Positions 38,990 to 48,906 of a stretch of DNA of 64,000 nucleotides are shown one piece after another; the first letter of the stretch is position 1; every line of letters starts with the position of its first letter. This DNA is from Astropecten irregularis. Its lineage: Eukaryota > Echinodermata > Asteroidea > Paxillosida > Astropectinidae. The DNA lies in contig OZ020244.1 of NCBI GenBank assembly GCA_963971285.1, positions 36,766,001 through 36,830,000 on the forward strand, in the 5' to 3' direction. Position numbers and translations under genes: made by a program. The notes below the pieces were generated by a model. It was given only the letters and a program-made list of their open reading frames with translations. It made no database searches and had not been told where the DNA came from.

Positions 38990-40751
38990 GACAAAGCTCT
39001 CGTTCGTCTTTCCCCAAAAGTTCATAACCTTTGTACATAATTATTCTATTATACGGGCAACATTTGCCATTAATACGGGCGTTTCACAATTTAGAGCGCC
39101 ACCAAGAGGGCAGCAGGGAGAGGCCGATTTACGCGGTGCATGATGGGAAATTGTCGACATACACGGGTTTACACTTCTAAAAAAGCGCAGGCGTAGTAGT
39201 GCCTCGTTTCGAAGTCGCGATCAAAACCGCCGAAGTGTAAACCCGTGTATTGTCTTCGACAATAGACGGGCTTACACTTCGGAAAGTGCGCATGAGTGGA
39301 AGTGCCTCGTTTTGAAGTTGCGATGAAAATCTAAGATGGCTGCCATGGTGTAAACCCGTGTATTGGAGATTTTTCCCCTATAGATCAGCGCGGACATCCA
39401 GGTACTTTCATTCTCATAACTTGACAACCGATGAAAACTAACGTGTAGATGGCGCAAGCTACGGACAAATCACGCACAAACCACCCGTCGTCGAGAATTG
39501 TTTTCCGAATATTTTTGTCAAGAAGCGTTTTCTGTACGACTTTCATTGTCAAGTCATAGTTTTTCCTCAGACAATAATGCTTCTTTGAAGTACCCTATAA
39601 TACCCTATAGATTCTGGCAGCTTTTTGTCTAAAAACCTGTACAAATTGATGCTTTGTTTTCATCGGCTCAAAGGTCGGTGAGTTGGAATGACGTCACTCC
39701 GCGCTGATCTATACGTTCAATCGTCTTCGCCATCAAGTTAACCCACCGTATATCTTTCATCCATAGGTATTTCTCAATGTTTTCCAGTTTGGATGTTTGT
39801 GCTGTGCATCCGAAAGATTCGCAAACATAAAACCATTGTGATAACATGTGAAATAAACGCACAAAACGACCCAAGAATTAGCAATAACGTTAAATGTATT
39901 GGGGAAAAATCTCCAATGTCGACAATTTCCCATCATGCACCGCGTAAATCGGCCTCTCCCTGCTGCCCTCTTGGTGGCGCTCTAAATTGTAAAACGCCCG
40001 TATTGTTACACATAATCGTTCAAAGTTTGCATAAGCCGTAATCCCATTGGACTTTGTTTTTGGTTAAACTCCAGCGACTTTCGTGTAAATTATTGACAAA
40101 ATGAAGTTCAACGCACGGTCAACTTACAACCCTGTCAACTTTTCGACAATACCGCCAGCCAATTCATTGTACTTGGTTCAAAACTGCAGCTATAATGCTA
40201 AGATATTGGTCACGTCCACGGTAAACGAATTCATTGTTGGGCGAAATTAATTAGACGGTGGTTATATGGGCAACAATGCCATCGACGACGCCTTGCTCAA
40301 CACGAAGGCCGTATCTTCACCCTATACAATCAGCTTCCGTTCCTGCTATTATTGGCCCTTTGTTCGCCGACACATTTCCCTTGCCTCCGTTGCCTGTATT
40401 GAATCAGCCCTGCTCTGCTCTTTCTCATAATACCGTCTCGAAACACAAGCAGTTCAATATGGGGAGAAATTACTCGATTCGGCTCAATTTATGTCAATTG
40501 AAGAAAATAATATCTTTAAATAATATCATACTGCATGGTTTTTGTCAAAGAAATGCAGATTCATGTGCAAAAATATCAAGTAAAGATACAGAAACAGTCA
40601 TCTGTGAAATTTCCAGTCCCATACGGTGCACACGTTTTGAGAAAACAGTGAGTGAAAAACGGAAACGGTGTTTATTTTCACCGTTATTTGTGATCTTTGA
40701 AAGATCAAAATTGTTTTGGGTAATTAGTTTGAGGCTTTTCTGGATAAATAC
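38990..40751. repeat. Segmental repeat unit 2
   Basis: Second direct copy of the 37200-38462 unit, extended by a 0.93 kb nested foldback at 39077-40004. It ends inside a MITE family A copy (left half 40511-40751) whose right half now lies at 59644. Confidence 0.65.
39077..40004. mobile_element. Three-level nested foldback element
   Basis: Outer ends TACGGGCGTTTCACAATTTA and complement, with about 85 bp arms (GAGCGCCACCAAGAGGGCAG region) flanked by TA. Inside lie a foldback of the ACACGGGTTTACACTTC family (39167-39364) and a second one with ends CTATAGATCAGCGCGGA...TCCGCGCTGATCTATA (about 39379-39714). No coding capacity. Confidence 0.8.
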
Positions 40752-40833
40752 TATGGTGTTCCATCTCTGCCAATGTCGCCTGGCGGGTGGCGGGTGGCGG
40801 GTGGCGGGTGGCGGGTGGCGGGTGGCGGGTCAA
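40752..40833. repeat. Left end of TATGGTGTTCC element with GGCGGGT minisatellite
   Basis: TATGGTGTTCCATCTCTGCC begins a 33 bp segment whose perfect inverted copy lies at 59611-59643. It leads directly into about seven GGCGGGT repeats. It interrupts MITE family A after ATAAATAC. The same GC-rich repeat, inverted, reappears at 42327-42393 and 42653-42696. Confidence 0.75.
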
Positions 40834-41100
40834 GGTAGTGTATCTGACGTTTTCTATCCCTGAACTGTTACATACGAAGCTAATAATTCAGTGTGTGAAA
40901 AATAAGGTGTCATTCGTGACATGTAATTTGAGAAGTCGAATCGTATGGGCGACCGAAAGGGCCAAAATTAATAACAGTAAAAATAAACCCACAATGATAG
41001 AATTACTAAGAAAGATTCAGAAATAAATTAATAAATGCAGAAAAGTACAGGCTAGAATAAAGAAATAGCTTCAGAATTAAAAATAAACACTGCGTTTAGT

Positions 41101-41607
41101 GGCCGTCCATAACGTACGTACGCACGAAGAGGGGGAGGGGGTTGTTACCGATGCGTACGCCATGCGTACAGGGGAGGGGGGTTCAGGCCAATGCGTACCG
41201 TACGCAAACGAAAAAATTTGCATAGCATTATCGCGCGAATAGAGAGGTAAAAAACGTGAAAAACGCACCGGGATTGTTTTGTGTTTTCCTTTTTTTTTTC
41301 TTATTCAACATAATAAAGAAATAGTAAAAATACATCTGTAAATGTATAAAAACCTGTTAAACTTTAGTCATTCAATTGAGAATTTGAAAGTGACATCTTA
41401 ATAACGGTACCGGCCCTGATTACTGTGACATTTTAATGATGCTAAAGCAAGGGACAACGAGAAGTGACAAACCTAATGTGGAATGCGTATGCGTACGGGG
41501 GGGGGGGGGGGGGGGGGGTCACTGCGTACGCCATGCGTACAGAGGGGGAGGGGGGGGGGGTCAAAAAAGTTGGCCTTCGTGCGTACGTACTTTATGGACG
41601 GCCCCTT
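41101..41607. mobile_element. MITE with GGCCGTCCATA ends
   Basis: About 30 bp inverted ends: GGCCGTCCATAACGTACGTA and complement, continuing through CGCACGAAG, with inner GCGTACGCCATGCGTACAG copies beside long G runs. Sits in an AT-rich repeat (TGCAGAAATAAACAAAGCCTC units, about 41000-41730). No coding capacity. Confidence 0.75.
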
Positions 41608-41724
41608 AAAAAAACTGCAGAAATAAAAAAAAAAGCCAACAAAGCCTCAGAATTAAAGAAAGCTTCAGAAATAAAAACAAACACGGCATTTTAAACAACT
41701 GCAGAAATAAACAAAGCCTCAGAA

Positions 41725-42090
41725 TTAAAGGTACTATCATACTTGGTAAGAAACCAAAACAGAAATGTTCACAGATTTACGTATAACTTACAGGGTATGA
41801 AGATGGTGCTGGTAGAAACCTACCGTTAAATTTTTTTCCGCCTGAAATGGTGTATTTATCCAGAAATTAGTAAAACAACGACCGAAAATCTTTTTGATCT
41901 TTTCAAAGATCAGAAATAAAAGAGAAAAGACTTAAGAAATACTGTGGTAATTTTTCACGATTTTCTCAAAAAGTGGGCACCGCATGGGACTGAAATTTTC
42001 ACAGAAGACTGTGACTGTATCTTCCTTGATATTTTTGCCCATGAATCTGTATTTCTTTGACAAAAACCAAAGTATGATACTTCCTTTAAA
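41725..42090 (-). mobile_element. MITE family A, copy 6
   Basis: Reverse orientation, complete: starts TTAAAGGTACTATCATACTTGG and ends ACCAAAGTATGATACTTCCTTTAAA. Lies between the left TATGGTGTTCC end and the Polinton. Confidence 0.8.
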
Positions 42091-42326
42091 GAAAGCTTCT
42101 TAAATAAAGAGATGCAGAATAGCAAACAAACTGAAAATAAAAGGCCAAGAGAGGTCGTGCCTGAATCCACAGAATTAAAGATAACTGCAGAAATAAGAAC
42201 GTAGGTAACGTATGTTGGTGCGACCCTTGGCCGAGTATTGAATATATGCATCAGGTACTACGTCACTGTACAGCCGGCAGCGATCCGTATGCATGCCACT
42301 CTGAATCCGCACCATTGACAATATCA

Positions 42327-42696
42327 AGGCGCCAGGCGCCACCCGCCACGCGCCACCCGCCACCCGCCAGGCGCCACCCGCCAGGCGCCACGTTTTATTT
42401 AGTGGGCGAACTGAATGAACTCAGTTGGCCTCAATAGGAATTTCTACTTATTTGCAGGTTTACCACTTTTCTCCAAATTTTCCAGAGATGCATCAAAATA
42501 AGAAAACCTATCAAACAAAAAGAGTACGTTTTAAAATTTCAAATGCTGAGCAAACTGTTCAAATGCATGGCTACACTAACCCCTTTTCAACGACAGAAGG
42601 AAGTTTAAGGAGAGTGCCCGGATGAACAACTGTCCTAAAATTGTTGATATGTCGCCAGGCGCCAGGCGCCACCCGCCAGTCGCCACCCGCCAGGCG
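42327..42696. repeat. GC-rich minisatellite blocks flanking the Polinton
   Basis: Two blocks (42327-42393 and 42653-42696) of CGCCACCCGCCAGG-type repeats separated by about 260 bp of unrecognised DNA. The second abuts the Polinton left end, and the same repeat continues at 59593-59618 after the right end. Confidence 0.8.
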
Positions 42697-42811
42697 AGTA
42701 GGGAGAGAATCCCAATGCTTGCCCAATTGAGCTTTCGATGTTCAAGTCTGGGCTGGGCATAATAAAAAAAATCGGAAAAAATGAAAAAATTAAATAATAT
42801 TATTTTATATT
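42697..42811 (+). repeat. Polinton left terminal inverted repeat
   Basis: Begins AGTAGGGAGAGAATCCCAAT and matches the complement of 59478-59592 with one difference (CTGGGCTGG versus CTGGACTGG). The inner, AT-rich part overlaps the upstream region of the polymerase gene. Confidence 0.93.
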
Positions 42812-42825
42812 ATAATAAAAGGATA
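42806..42825 (+). promoter_or_regulatory. AT-rich start box of the polymerase gene
   Basis: TTATATTATAATAAAAGG ends 3 bp before ATG 42826. It matches the box before other genes of the element and supports 42826 as the start, in place of the in-frame ATG 42781 within the terminal repeat. Confidence 0.55.
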
Positions 42826-45800
42826 ATGACTGATCAAACAACGAATCAGCAAACGACGGAGCAGATGGCTAGACCAATTATTGCAAAGGGGTTTAGCCAT
42901 TGGACAAAAGATAACTTAAAACATTTTGTTGAAGAAACCAAAATTCCAATAGAAGATCCAGAAACGGATTTTACTAAAAGTGAATATATTAATGCTATTA
43001 CACGCAGACAACCAACCCCGCGTGGGTATAAAAGATGGGATTATTTAAAATTAAAAAATTATGTTCAAGATAATAATATTAGGTTAGATTTATCTAAAAA
43101 GCTCGATCACACTAGACGTGAATATATCAAAGCAATTAAAACGTTTACAAATCAATTTAAAAATTTAATAAAGAAAGATAATCAAGAACTTAGAGAATTA
43201 GCTAGAAAATATAACCTCAATGTTGTTCCAACGGGTCAAAGAGGACAAGTAATAAAACGAGATTATATCAAAACGATTAAAGAAAATTTATCATCGGAGG
43301 AAATTCGTGAAGCGACAAACTGGAGAGAAGTGAGATCTTTTCGTGGTAATCTTATAAATTTAGAAATAATTCTTCAAAGACAATATTCCGATCTAAATAC
43401 ATTTTTTAAACATCAGCATAAAAATATGATTAAAGAAGTAACAAAGATCTTTAGAAAAAAAGGTCAATTTAAGCTTGAATTTAGGATAAAACTCGAATAT
43501 ATAAAAGTTGAAGTTTTGGATGAAACATTACATGATTTTACTTTTCGAACCGAACAACATATTATTTTAAGGGAAGATGAAATAAATGAAAAGGTTAATA
43601 GCATTTTGTTCGAGCTAATAAATGTAGTGGAATCAAAAGATTTTGGACCCTCGGGTTTAACTTTAAATAAAATATTAGCGTTTTATATGAACTTTATTAA
43701 ATATACCAATGTTTCTGGTAGTTCATATATTGAACTTACGCCATTTATTAAACATAAAAAGGCTGTTGTTAGCGTACAAAATGACGACGATCAATGCATT
43801 AGATGGGCTATCAGATCTGCGTTAGGGTTATACAAGGATGAAATCAAAGAAAAGAAAAAAAATAACCCGAAATACAGAATTCACGATGAAAGAGTCAGTA
43901 CTTATAAGTTAAATGATGGGTTAGACTTTACCGGTATAGATTTTCCAACACCCTTAAAGCAGATTTCTAAAATAGAAAAACAAAATAATTTAAATATTAA
44001 CGTGTTTGGGTTAGATTGTAATGATGAAAAAGAAGAATTTCCTTATCCATTACATATCTCTAAAGAAACAAACGACATTCACATAAATCTATTATTATTT
44101 ACTAGAGAGGTAGAAGAAGAAGGAGAAAAAATAATAAAAAGTCACTATGGTTGGATTAAGAATTTTTCGGCCCTATTCAGCAATGGTACATGTAAAGATG
44201 GGCATAAATTATATTTTTGTTACAGATGTCTATCGCATTTTTATACACCGCAAAAATTAAAAATTCACGATGAAATATGTCAAGGATTAACCGTTCATCC
44301 TTCAAGAGTCATCCTTCCAGAAGAAGATAAAAATATTTTAAAATTTAAAAACTTTAAAAATTTTCAAGATGCACCGTTTGTGATTTACGCGGATTTTGAA
44401 TGTATTTTAGAAAAATACAATGTAGAAAAGATGAAAAAAACTCAAAAGTTGAGCGTTCATAAACCCAGCGGTTATTCTTATGTTGTGGTAAGATTTGATG
44501 GAAAACTAATGAAGCAAAAAACCTATAGAGGGTGTAACGCTAGCGAGCATTTAATTAATTCATTGTTAAAAGAACAACGTAAAATTAAACAAATATTTAA
44601 TAATCCTATACCGATTGAAGAGATCGACGAATCATTAATGATGAGTAACGAGTGTTGGATTTGTGAAAAGGAAATATATCAAACTAGCGTTTTATATTGT
44701 AATTGTGAGATACCTCGTGAACCCAAAACCAAATCCGAAAAAGAAGAAAACGCGGTCACAAACAGTAAAGGTTATACAGATTTTTTGTGTTTAGAATGCG
44801 GTAAAAAAATTAATAAATTTAGAAAAGTTAGAGATCACTGCCACATCACGGGTAAATTTAGAGGAGTTGCACATGCACATTGTAACCTAAAACTTAAAAT
44901 AACAAATCGAACACAAATACCGGTTATTTTTCACAATTTTAAAAATTACGACGGTCATTTGATCATGCAGGGGGTAAGCGCTTGCGTCGAAACGTTAAAT
45001 AATAAAATAAAAAAACGTGAAACGTGTATAGAAAAAATCAAAACGCGTATAGAAAAAATCGAAGCGTATAAAGAAAAACTCGAAACGCAAGAAATAAAAC
45101 TCCGCAAAAAAATTAGATACATAAAAGAAAAACGTAAAATTTTTAACGAGTTTCGTCGAAATATAAGAAAAGGTGATAATTCAAAAATAAAAACGTTTGA
45201 AGAAAAATACGGAATTACATTCGATAAGAAACTTAATATAAAAATTAACCAAAAAGCAAACAAAAGCGAACGTTGTAATAGAGAAAAAATAAAACTAATT
45301 AATCAAAAACTAAAAATAATCGATGAAAAAATAAATGTTAAAATCGATAAACTAAAAGAGGTTTTAAGTATATTAAATTATTATCAAAAGGAAAAAAACG
45401 TATTCGATAATATATTTTGTATTCCTCAAAACTCGGAAAAATACATAAGTATTAGTATAGGTCAACTCCGTTTTATAGATTCGTTAAATTTTATGAACTC
45501 TTCCTTAGAAAAATTAGTCGCTGCTTGCCCTAAAGACGCATTTCATTTATTTAGAAAACATTTTAAAGATTATAATACGGATGATGTTGATCTTTTATTA
45601 AAAAAGGGGTGTTATCCATATGAATATATGGATTCCTTTGATAGATTTAAAGAAACTCAATTACCACCCATTGAAAAGTTTTATAGTAAGATAAAACTCA
45701 AAGGTATTACGCGAGAAGAATATACTCACGCGGAGTTGGTTTGGAAAACTTTCAACTGTAAAACTCTAGGTGATTATCACGACTTATACGTGACCACGGA

Positions 45801-47415
45801 TACGTTATTACTCGCCGATGTGTTTCAAAACTTTAGAACCACTTGTAAGAAAACATATCGTTTAGATCCAGCGAAATATCTCACGGCACCGGGATTGTCT
45901 TGGGATGCTTTGTTGCTGCATTCTAAAATAGAATTAGAACTTTTAACCGATATCGAACAATATTTATTTTTTGAAAAAGGTAAAAGAGGTGGTTATTCTA
46001 GCGTGGGTAGTTGTAGGCATCACAAAGCCAACAATAAATATTTAAAAGATTACGATCCTGAAAAAGAATCTTCTTATTTACTTTATTTAGATGCGAACAA
46101 TTTATACGGTTGGGCAATGAGTCAATCGTTACCCTACGCCGATTTTAAATGGTTAACCGATTACCAAGTCGCTAACTTTACGGTCGATCATATTTTAGGT
46201 TTAGCCGATGACAACGACTACGGATTTATGTTGGAAGTAGATCTAGACTATCCTAAAGAGCTTCACGACTTACACAACGACTTACCCTTAGCCCCAGAGA
46301 ACATAACCGTATCGGCTGAATGGTTGAGCCCTTATCAAAAAGAATTGTTATCTAGCGGAGAAAAAGCTTCGCGAGATGACAGACTCATCGCTCATTTAGG
46401 ACCTCGTAAAAAATATGTCATTCATTATAAAACGTTAAAACTGTATTTACAACTAGGATTAAAACTCACACGCGTACATCGTGTTTTACGATTTAAGCAA
46501 AAACCGTGGATGCGGTCTTACATCGATAAAAATACACAACTCAGAAAAATAGCCAAATCAGATTTTGAAAAAGATTTTTTTAAACTCATGAACAATTCCG
46601 TTTTTGGTAAAACAATGGAAAATGTTCGAAATAGAATAGATGGAAATATTATTATAGACGATGATAGCGATTTATCGATAAAAAAAATATTAAAACTAGC
46701 ATCAAAATCTAATTATAAAACATCAACTAAATTTACAGATTCTAATATAGGTTTCTTTGAAAGGTACAAAGAAAAAACGTATTTAAATAAACCCATCTAT
46801 TGTGGAGTGAGTATATTAGATTTAAGCAAATCTTTTATGTACGACTTTTATTACAATCACTTGAAGAAAAAATATAACGATAACATAAATCTCATGTATA
46901 CCGATACCGATAGTTTATTATTGATCGTTAAAACCGACGATGTTTACGAGGATATTAAACGAGACTCAGAACTTTACGATCTATCTAATTATTCACCCAC
47001 TCACCCTTTATTTGACCCTAAAAACAAAAAAGTAATTGGAAAAATGAAAGATGAATACGGTGGCCAAGTAGTAAAACAAGCCATTTGTTTAAGATCAAAA
47101 ATGTATGTGATCTTAATACAAGATGATAAAGAGGTTAAAAAAATTAAAGGTATAACAAAAACCGTGACTGAAAAAAATATTAACTTTGAAAATTTTTATA
47201 ATTGTTTACAAAATAAAAAATCTCAAGAACATCAAATGAATATAATTCAATCTAACAAACATCAAATTTATACGCAAGTGAAAACCAAAACTTCATTGAG
47301 TCCTTATGATGGAAAAAGATATATTTTATTCGATGGAATCAATACTTTAGCATTTGGCAATAAAAAAATTAAATATCAAGATTCTGGCAATTCGGTGTCA
47401 TCTGGAACGATTTGA
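42826..47415 (+). CDS. PolB: Protein-primed family B DNA polymerase of Polinton
   Basis: Copies the element using a protein primer. The frame is open from 42781 (1544 codons), but I choose ATG 42826 (1529 residues) because it follows the element's start box. Residues are numbered from 42781. About 35-170: three SAP/Rho-N-like helical repeats. 340-500: the Polinton N-terminal region with the DDQCIRWAI motif and a C2H2-like finger near 480-500. 538-540: exonuclease DFE. 625-710: an HNH/endonuclease VII-like zinc module (CWIC...CLEC...RDHCHITGKFRG). About 718-726: Exo II NYDGHLI. About 735-876: a Lys/Glu-rich coiled coil. 1104: motif A (LDANNLYGW). 1268-1276: KLMNNSVFG. 1373-1378: YTDTDS. All catalytic acids are present. 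It converges on the integrase gene with a 40 bp overlap. Confidence 0.93.
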   Translation: MTDQTTNQQTTEQMARPIIAKGFSHWTKDNLKHFVEETKIPIEDPETDFTKSEYINAITRRQPTPRGYKRWDYLKLKNYVQDNNIRLDLSKKLDHTRREYIKAIKTFTNQFKNLIKKDNQELRELARKYNLNVVPTGQRGQVIKRDYIKTIKENLSSEEIREATNWREVRSFRGNLINLEIILQRQYSDLNTFFKHQHKNMIKEVTKIFRKKGQFKLEFRIKLEYIKVEVLDETLHDFTFRTEQHIILREDEINEKVNSILFELINVVESKDFGPSGLTLNKILAFYMNFIKYTNVSGSSYIELTPFIKHKKAVVSVQNDDDQCIRWAIRSALGLYKDEIKEKKKNNPKYRIHDERVSTYKLNDGLDFTGIDFPTPLKQISKIEKQNNLNINVFGLDCNDEKEEFPYPLHISKETNDIHINLLLFTREVEEEGEKIIKSHYGWIKNFSALFSNGTCKDGHKLYFCYRCLSHFYTPQKLKIHDEICQGLTVHPSRVILPEEDKNILKFKNFKNFQDAPFVIYADFECILEKYNVEKMKKTQKLSVHKPSGYSYVVVRFDGKLMKQKTYRGCNASEHLINSLLKEQRKIKQIFNNPIPIEEIDESLMMSNECWICEKEIYQTSVLYCNCEIPREPKTKSEKEENAVTNSKGYTDFLCLECGKKINKFRKVRDHCHITGKFRGVAHAHCNLKLKITNRTQIPVIFHNFKNYDGHLIMQGVSACVETLNNKIKKRETCIEKIKTRIEKIEAYKEKLETQEIKLRKKIRYIKEKRKIFNEFRRNIRKGDNSKIKTFEEKYGITFDKKLNIKINQKANKSERCNREKIKLINQKLKIIDEKINVKIDKLKEVLSILNYYQKEKNVFDNIFCIPQNSEKYISISIGQLRFIDSLNFMNSSLEKLVAACPKDAFHLFRKHFKDYNTDDVDLLLKKGCYPYEYMDSFDRFKETQLPPIEKFYSKIKLKGITREEYTHAELVWKTFNCKTLGDYHDLYVTTDTLLLADVFQNFRTTCKKTYRLDPAKYLTAPGLSWDALLLHSKIELELLTDIEQYLFFEKGKRGGYSSVGSCRHHKANNKYLKDYDPEKESSYLLYLDANNLYGWAMSQSLPYADFKWLTDYQVANFTVDHILGLADDNDYGFMLEVDLDYPKELHDLHNDLPLAPENITVSAEWLSPYQKELLSSGEKASRDDRLIAHLGPRKKYVIHYKTLKLYLQLGLKLTRVHRVLRFKQKPWMRSYIDKNTQLRKIAKSDFEKDFFKLMNNSVFGKTMENVRNRIDGNIIIDDDSDLSIKKILKLASKSNYKTSTKFTDSNIGFFERYKEKTYLNKPIYCGVSILDLSKSFMYDFYYNHLKKKYNDNINLMYTDTDSLLLIVKTDDVYEDIKRDSELYDLSNYSPTHPLFDPKNKKVIGKMKDEYGGQVVKQAICLRSKMYVILIQDDKEVKKIKGITKTVTEKNINFENFYNCLQNKKSQEHQMNIIQSNKHQIYTQVKTKTSLSPYDGKRYILFDGINTLAFGNKKIKYQDSGNSVSSGTI

Positions 47416-48419
47416 AGTTCTTCTTTCACAAACGATCGTTTGGGTCCGTCTTTTAAGTAATAAAGCGTAGGACCTGTAGTAACTTTTTTACCACTCATGA
47501 TTTTAAATTGACTCGTTCTTTTTTCAATTTGATACATGTTAACGCTCCATATGGGATCGGTAGCCCTCCTCACCGTACCTCCTTCTTGTTCCCCTGGTTG
47601 ATATAAATAACGAACTAAAACATTAGTCGGAAGATCACTAACGTTTGTTTTTTGTGGTGATGAGGGTAATTGTTTAACCCGTTTTAACTTGATCGCTTGC
47701 GTAGGAGTGATTTCTTTATCTTTTGAATCTCGAATCAATCGTGTTGTTTCTTTATTGAGGGATTTTATAACCTGGGGCAACCTCACCACCCATTCAACGT
47801 TTCTCGCCTGCGGATCAAGCATTTCTTGCACGTATTGATGACCGAATAATCTTTCGGCTAAGGTCCGGTTAAATCTTTCAACCACTCCTTGCGATCGATG
47901 CACACCCGGCACACCTACGCTGATCTCTACGCCATGAGACTGAAACAACTTTTTAAAATCTCCTTTAAATTCTGTTCCAGCATCGATTTGTGCTAATTTA
48001 GGCCACGTTAAAGACGAACGCTTGTAAATTTTAATAATCGCGTCTTTTACTTGACCGGCAACTTTAGAAGTTATGGGTTCAGCCTCTTTATACCGACTCG
48101 CCACGTCTATGACCGTCAACGCGTATTTAAACGTTTTTTGTTTAACTAGATCCCAGGGTAAGTATAATATATCTAACTGATGTACGTAATTTGGTTCTAA
48201 CCAATCACTCGACATTGCCGTCGGCCTGGGTACATATGAGGGAGGTGGTAAATAAATTTGCCAAACGGCTTGTTTTTTTAACCAAGATCTAACTTTTTGT
48301 TTATCAACCCCCGTTTTTTTATGCAAATGCGTGACAGCACCCTCACCTTTCCAATAACCTTTAGGACTGTAAAACAAACCTGAAAGCTGTTCTCTTTGTT
48401 TTTTATTTAACTCACTCAT
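47376..48419 (-). CDS. INT: RVE-family (retroviral-like) integrase of Polinton
   Basis: Catalyses insertion of the element. The frame is open upstream to 48470, but ATG 48419 directly follows the box TGTATAAAATAAAA and is the likely start (347 residues). The N-terminal part has a helical YYDP/HLHKKTG-like region resembling Polinton integrases. The catalytic triad sits at D83 (VHQLDILYL), D146 (AQIDAGTEFKG) and E181 (GVVERFNRT), a D,D-35-E spacing. The C-terminal part (about 245-347) is an SH3/chromo-like region with YYLKDGPKRSFVKEELQ. The stop lies inside the 3' end of the polymerase gene. All three acidic residues are intact. Confidence 0.92.
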   Translation of the reverse strand: MSELNKKQREQLSGLFYSPKGYWKGEGAVTHLHKKTGVDKQKVRSWLKKQAVWQIYLPPPSYVPRPTAMSSDWLEPNYVHQLDILYLPWDLVKQKTFKYALTVIDVASRYKEAEPITSKVAGQVKDAIIKIYKRSSLTWPKLAQIDAGTEFKGDFKKLFQSHGVEISVGVPGVHRSQGVVERFNRTLAERLFGHQYVQEMLDPQARNVEWVVRLPQVIKSLNKETTRLIRDSKDKEITPTQAIKLKRVKQLPSSPQKTNVSDLPTNVLVRYLYQPGEQEGGTVRRATDPIWSVNMYQIEKRTSQFKIMSGKKVTTGPTLYYLKDGPKRSFVKEELQIVPDDTELPES

Positions 48420-48426
48420 TTTTATT

Positions 48427-48849
48427 TTATACATATCTATAAATGAAGAATCCCACTGCGGCTGTACCACCTAATACCCACACGAGTTCTCTAATTTGTT
48501 GATCATCACTCGGAGTATAAAAGTCACTAAGTTTTGGTTTAGGTGGTAATTTTAAATCGTAATTTTCACCCGTTATTTCGCTGTACACTCTAAGCGCTTC
48601 GTTTACGTTACTAAACGTTTTTTCTGATAATTTTTGTTGTACCATACGTTTATTCAAATAATCGAGATATTTAACGCGTTGTTGTTCCCAATCTTCTTTG
48701 GCTTGCGCTAATTTTTCTAATGCTAAGTCGTGTCTTTTTCGTTCTTTGTCAATTTGTTGTTTTGATAAACTGCTAAATAAAAAGTTACTACCGGTAAACG
48801 CTAACGCATTTACTACTGCCCCGCCAACCATCATTGCTATTCCTGCCAT
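48427..48849 (-). CDS. Conserved small Polinton membrane protein with coiled coil
   Basis: 140 residues. Residues 1-25 form a glycine-rich hydrophobic segment (MAGIAMMVGGAVVNALAFTG); 28-75 are charged and predicted coiled coil; 120-140 form a second hydrophobic segment (VLGGTAAVGFFIYRYV). It sits 8 bp upstream of the integrase start, back to back with the capsid gene. The start follows TAGTATAAATAAAAAG. I recognise this layout from other Polintons but know of no assigned function; a virion-membrane or scaffold role is a guess. Confidence 0.75.
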   Translation of the reverse strand: MAGIAMMVGGAVVNALAFTGSNFLFSSLSKQQIDKERKRHDLALEKLAQAKEDWEQQRVKYLDYLNKRMVQQKLSEKTFSNVNEALRVYSEITGENYDLKLPPKPKLSDFYTPSDDQQIRELVWVLGGTAAVGFFIYRYV

Positions 48850-48877
48850 CTTTTTATTTATACTAATTTAAAAACCT

Positions 48878-48890
48878 TATATATTAAAAA
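48878..48890 (+). promoter_or_regulatory. Start box of the capsid gene
   Basis: TTATATATTAAAA, the best match to the element-wide box, 16 bp before ATG 48907. Confidence 0.55.
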
Positions 48891-48906
48891 CACACTATTT
48901 TGAACT

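Noticed and set aside
42781..42825. ATG 42781 as the start of the polymerase
   Set aside because: These codons lie in the terminal inverted repeat; ATG 42826 directly after the start box is more likely.
44955..45263. - strand open frame of 102 residues inside the polymerase
   Set aside because: Shadow of the Lys-rich coiled-coil coding sequence.
48420..48470. Integrase start at 48470
   Set aside because: It would overlap the upstream gene and add residues unlike integrases; ATG 48419 has a start box.
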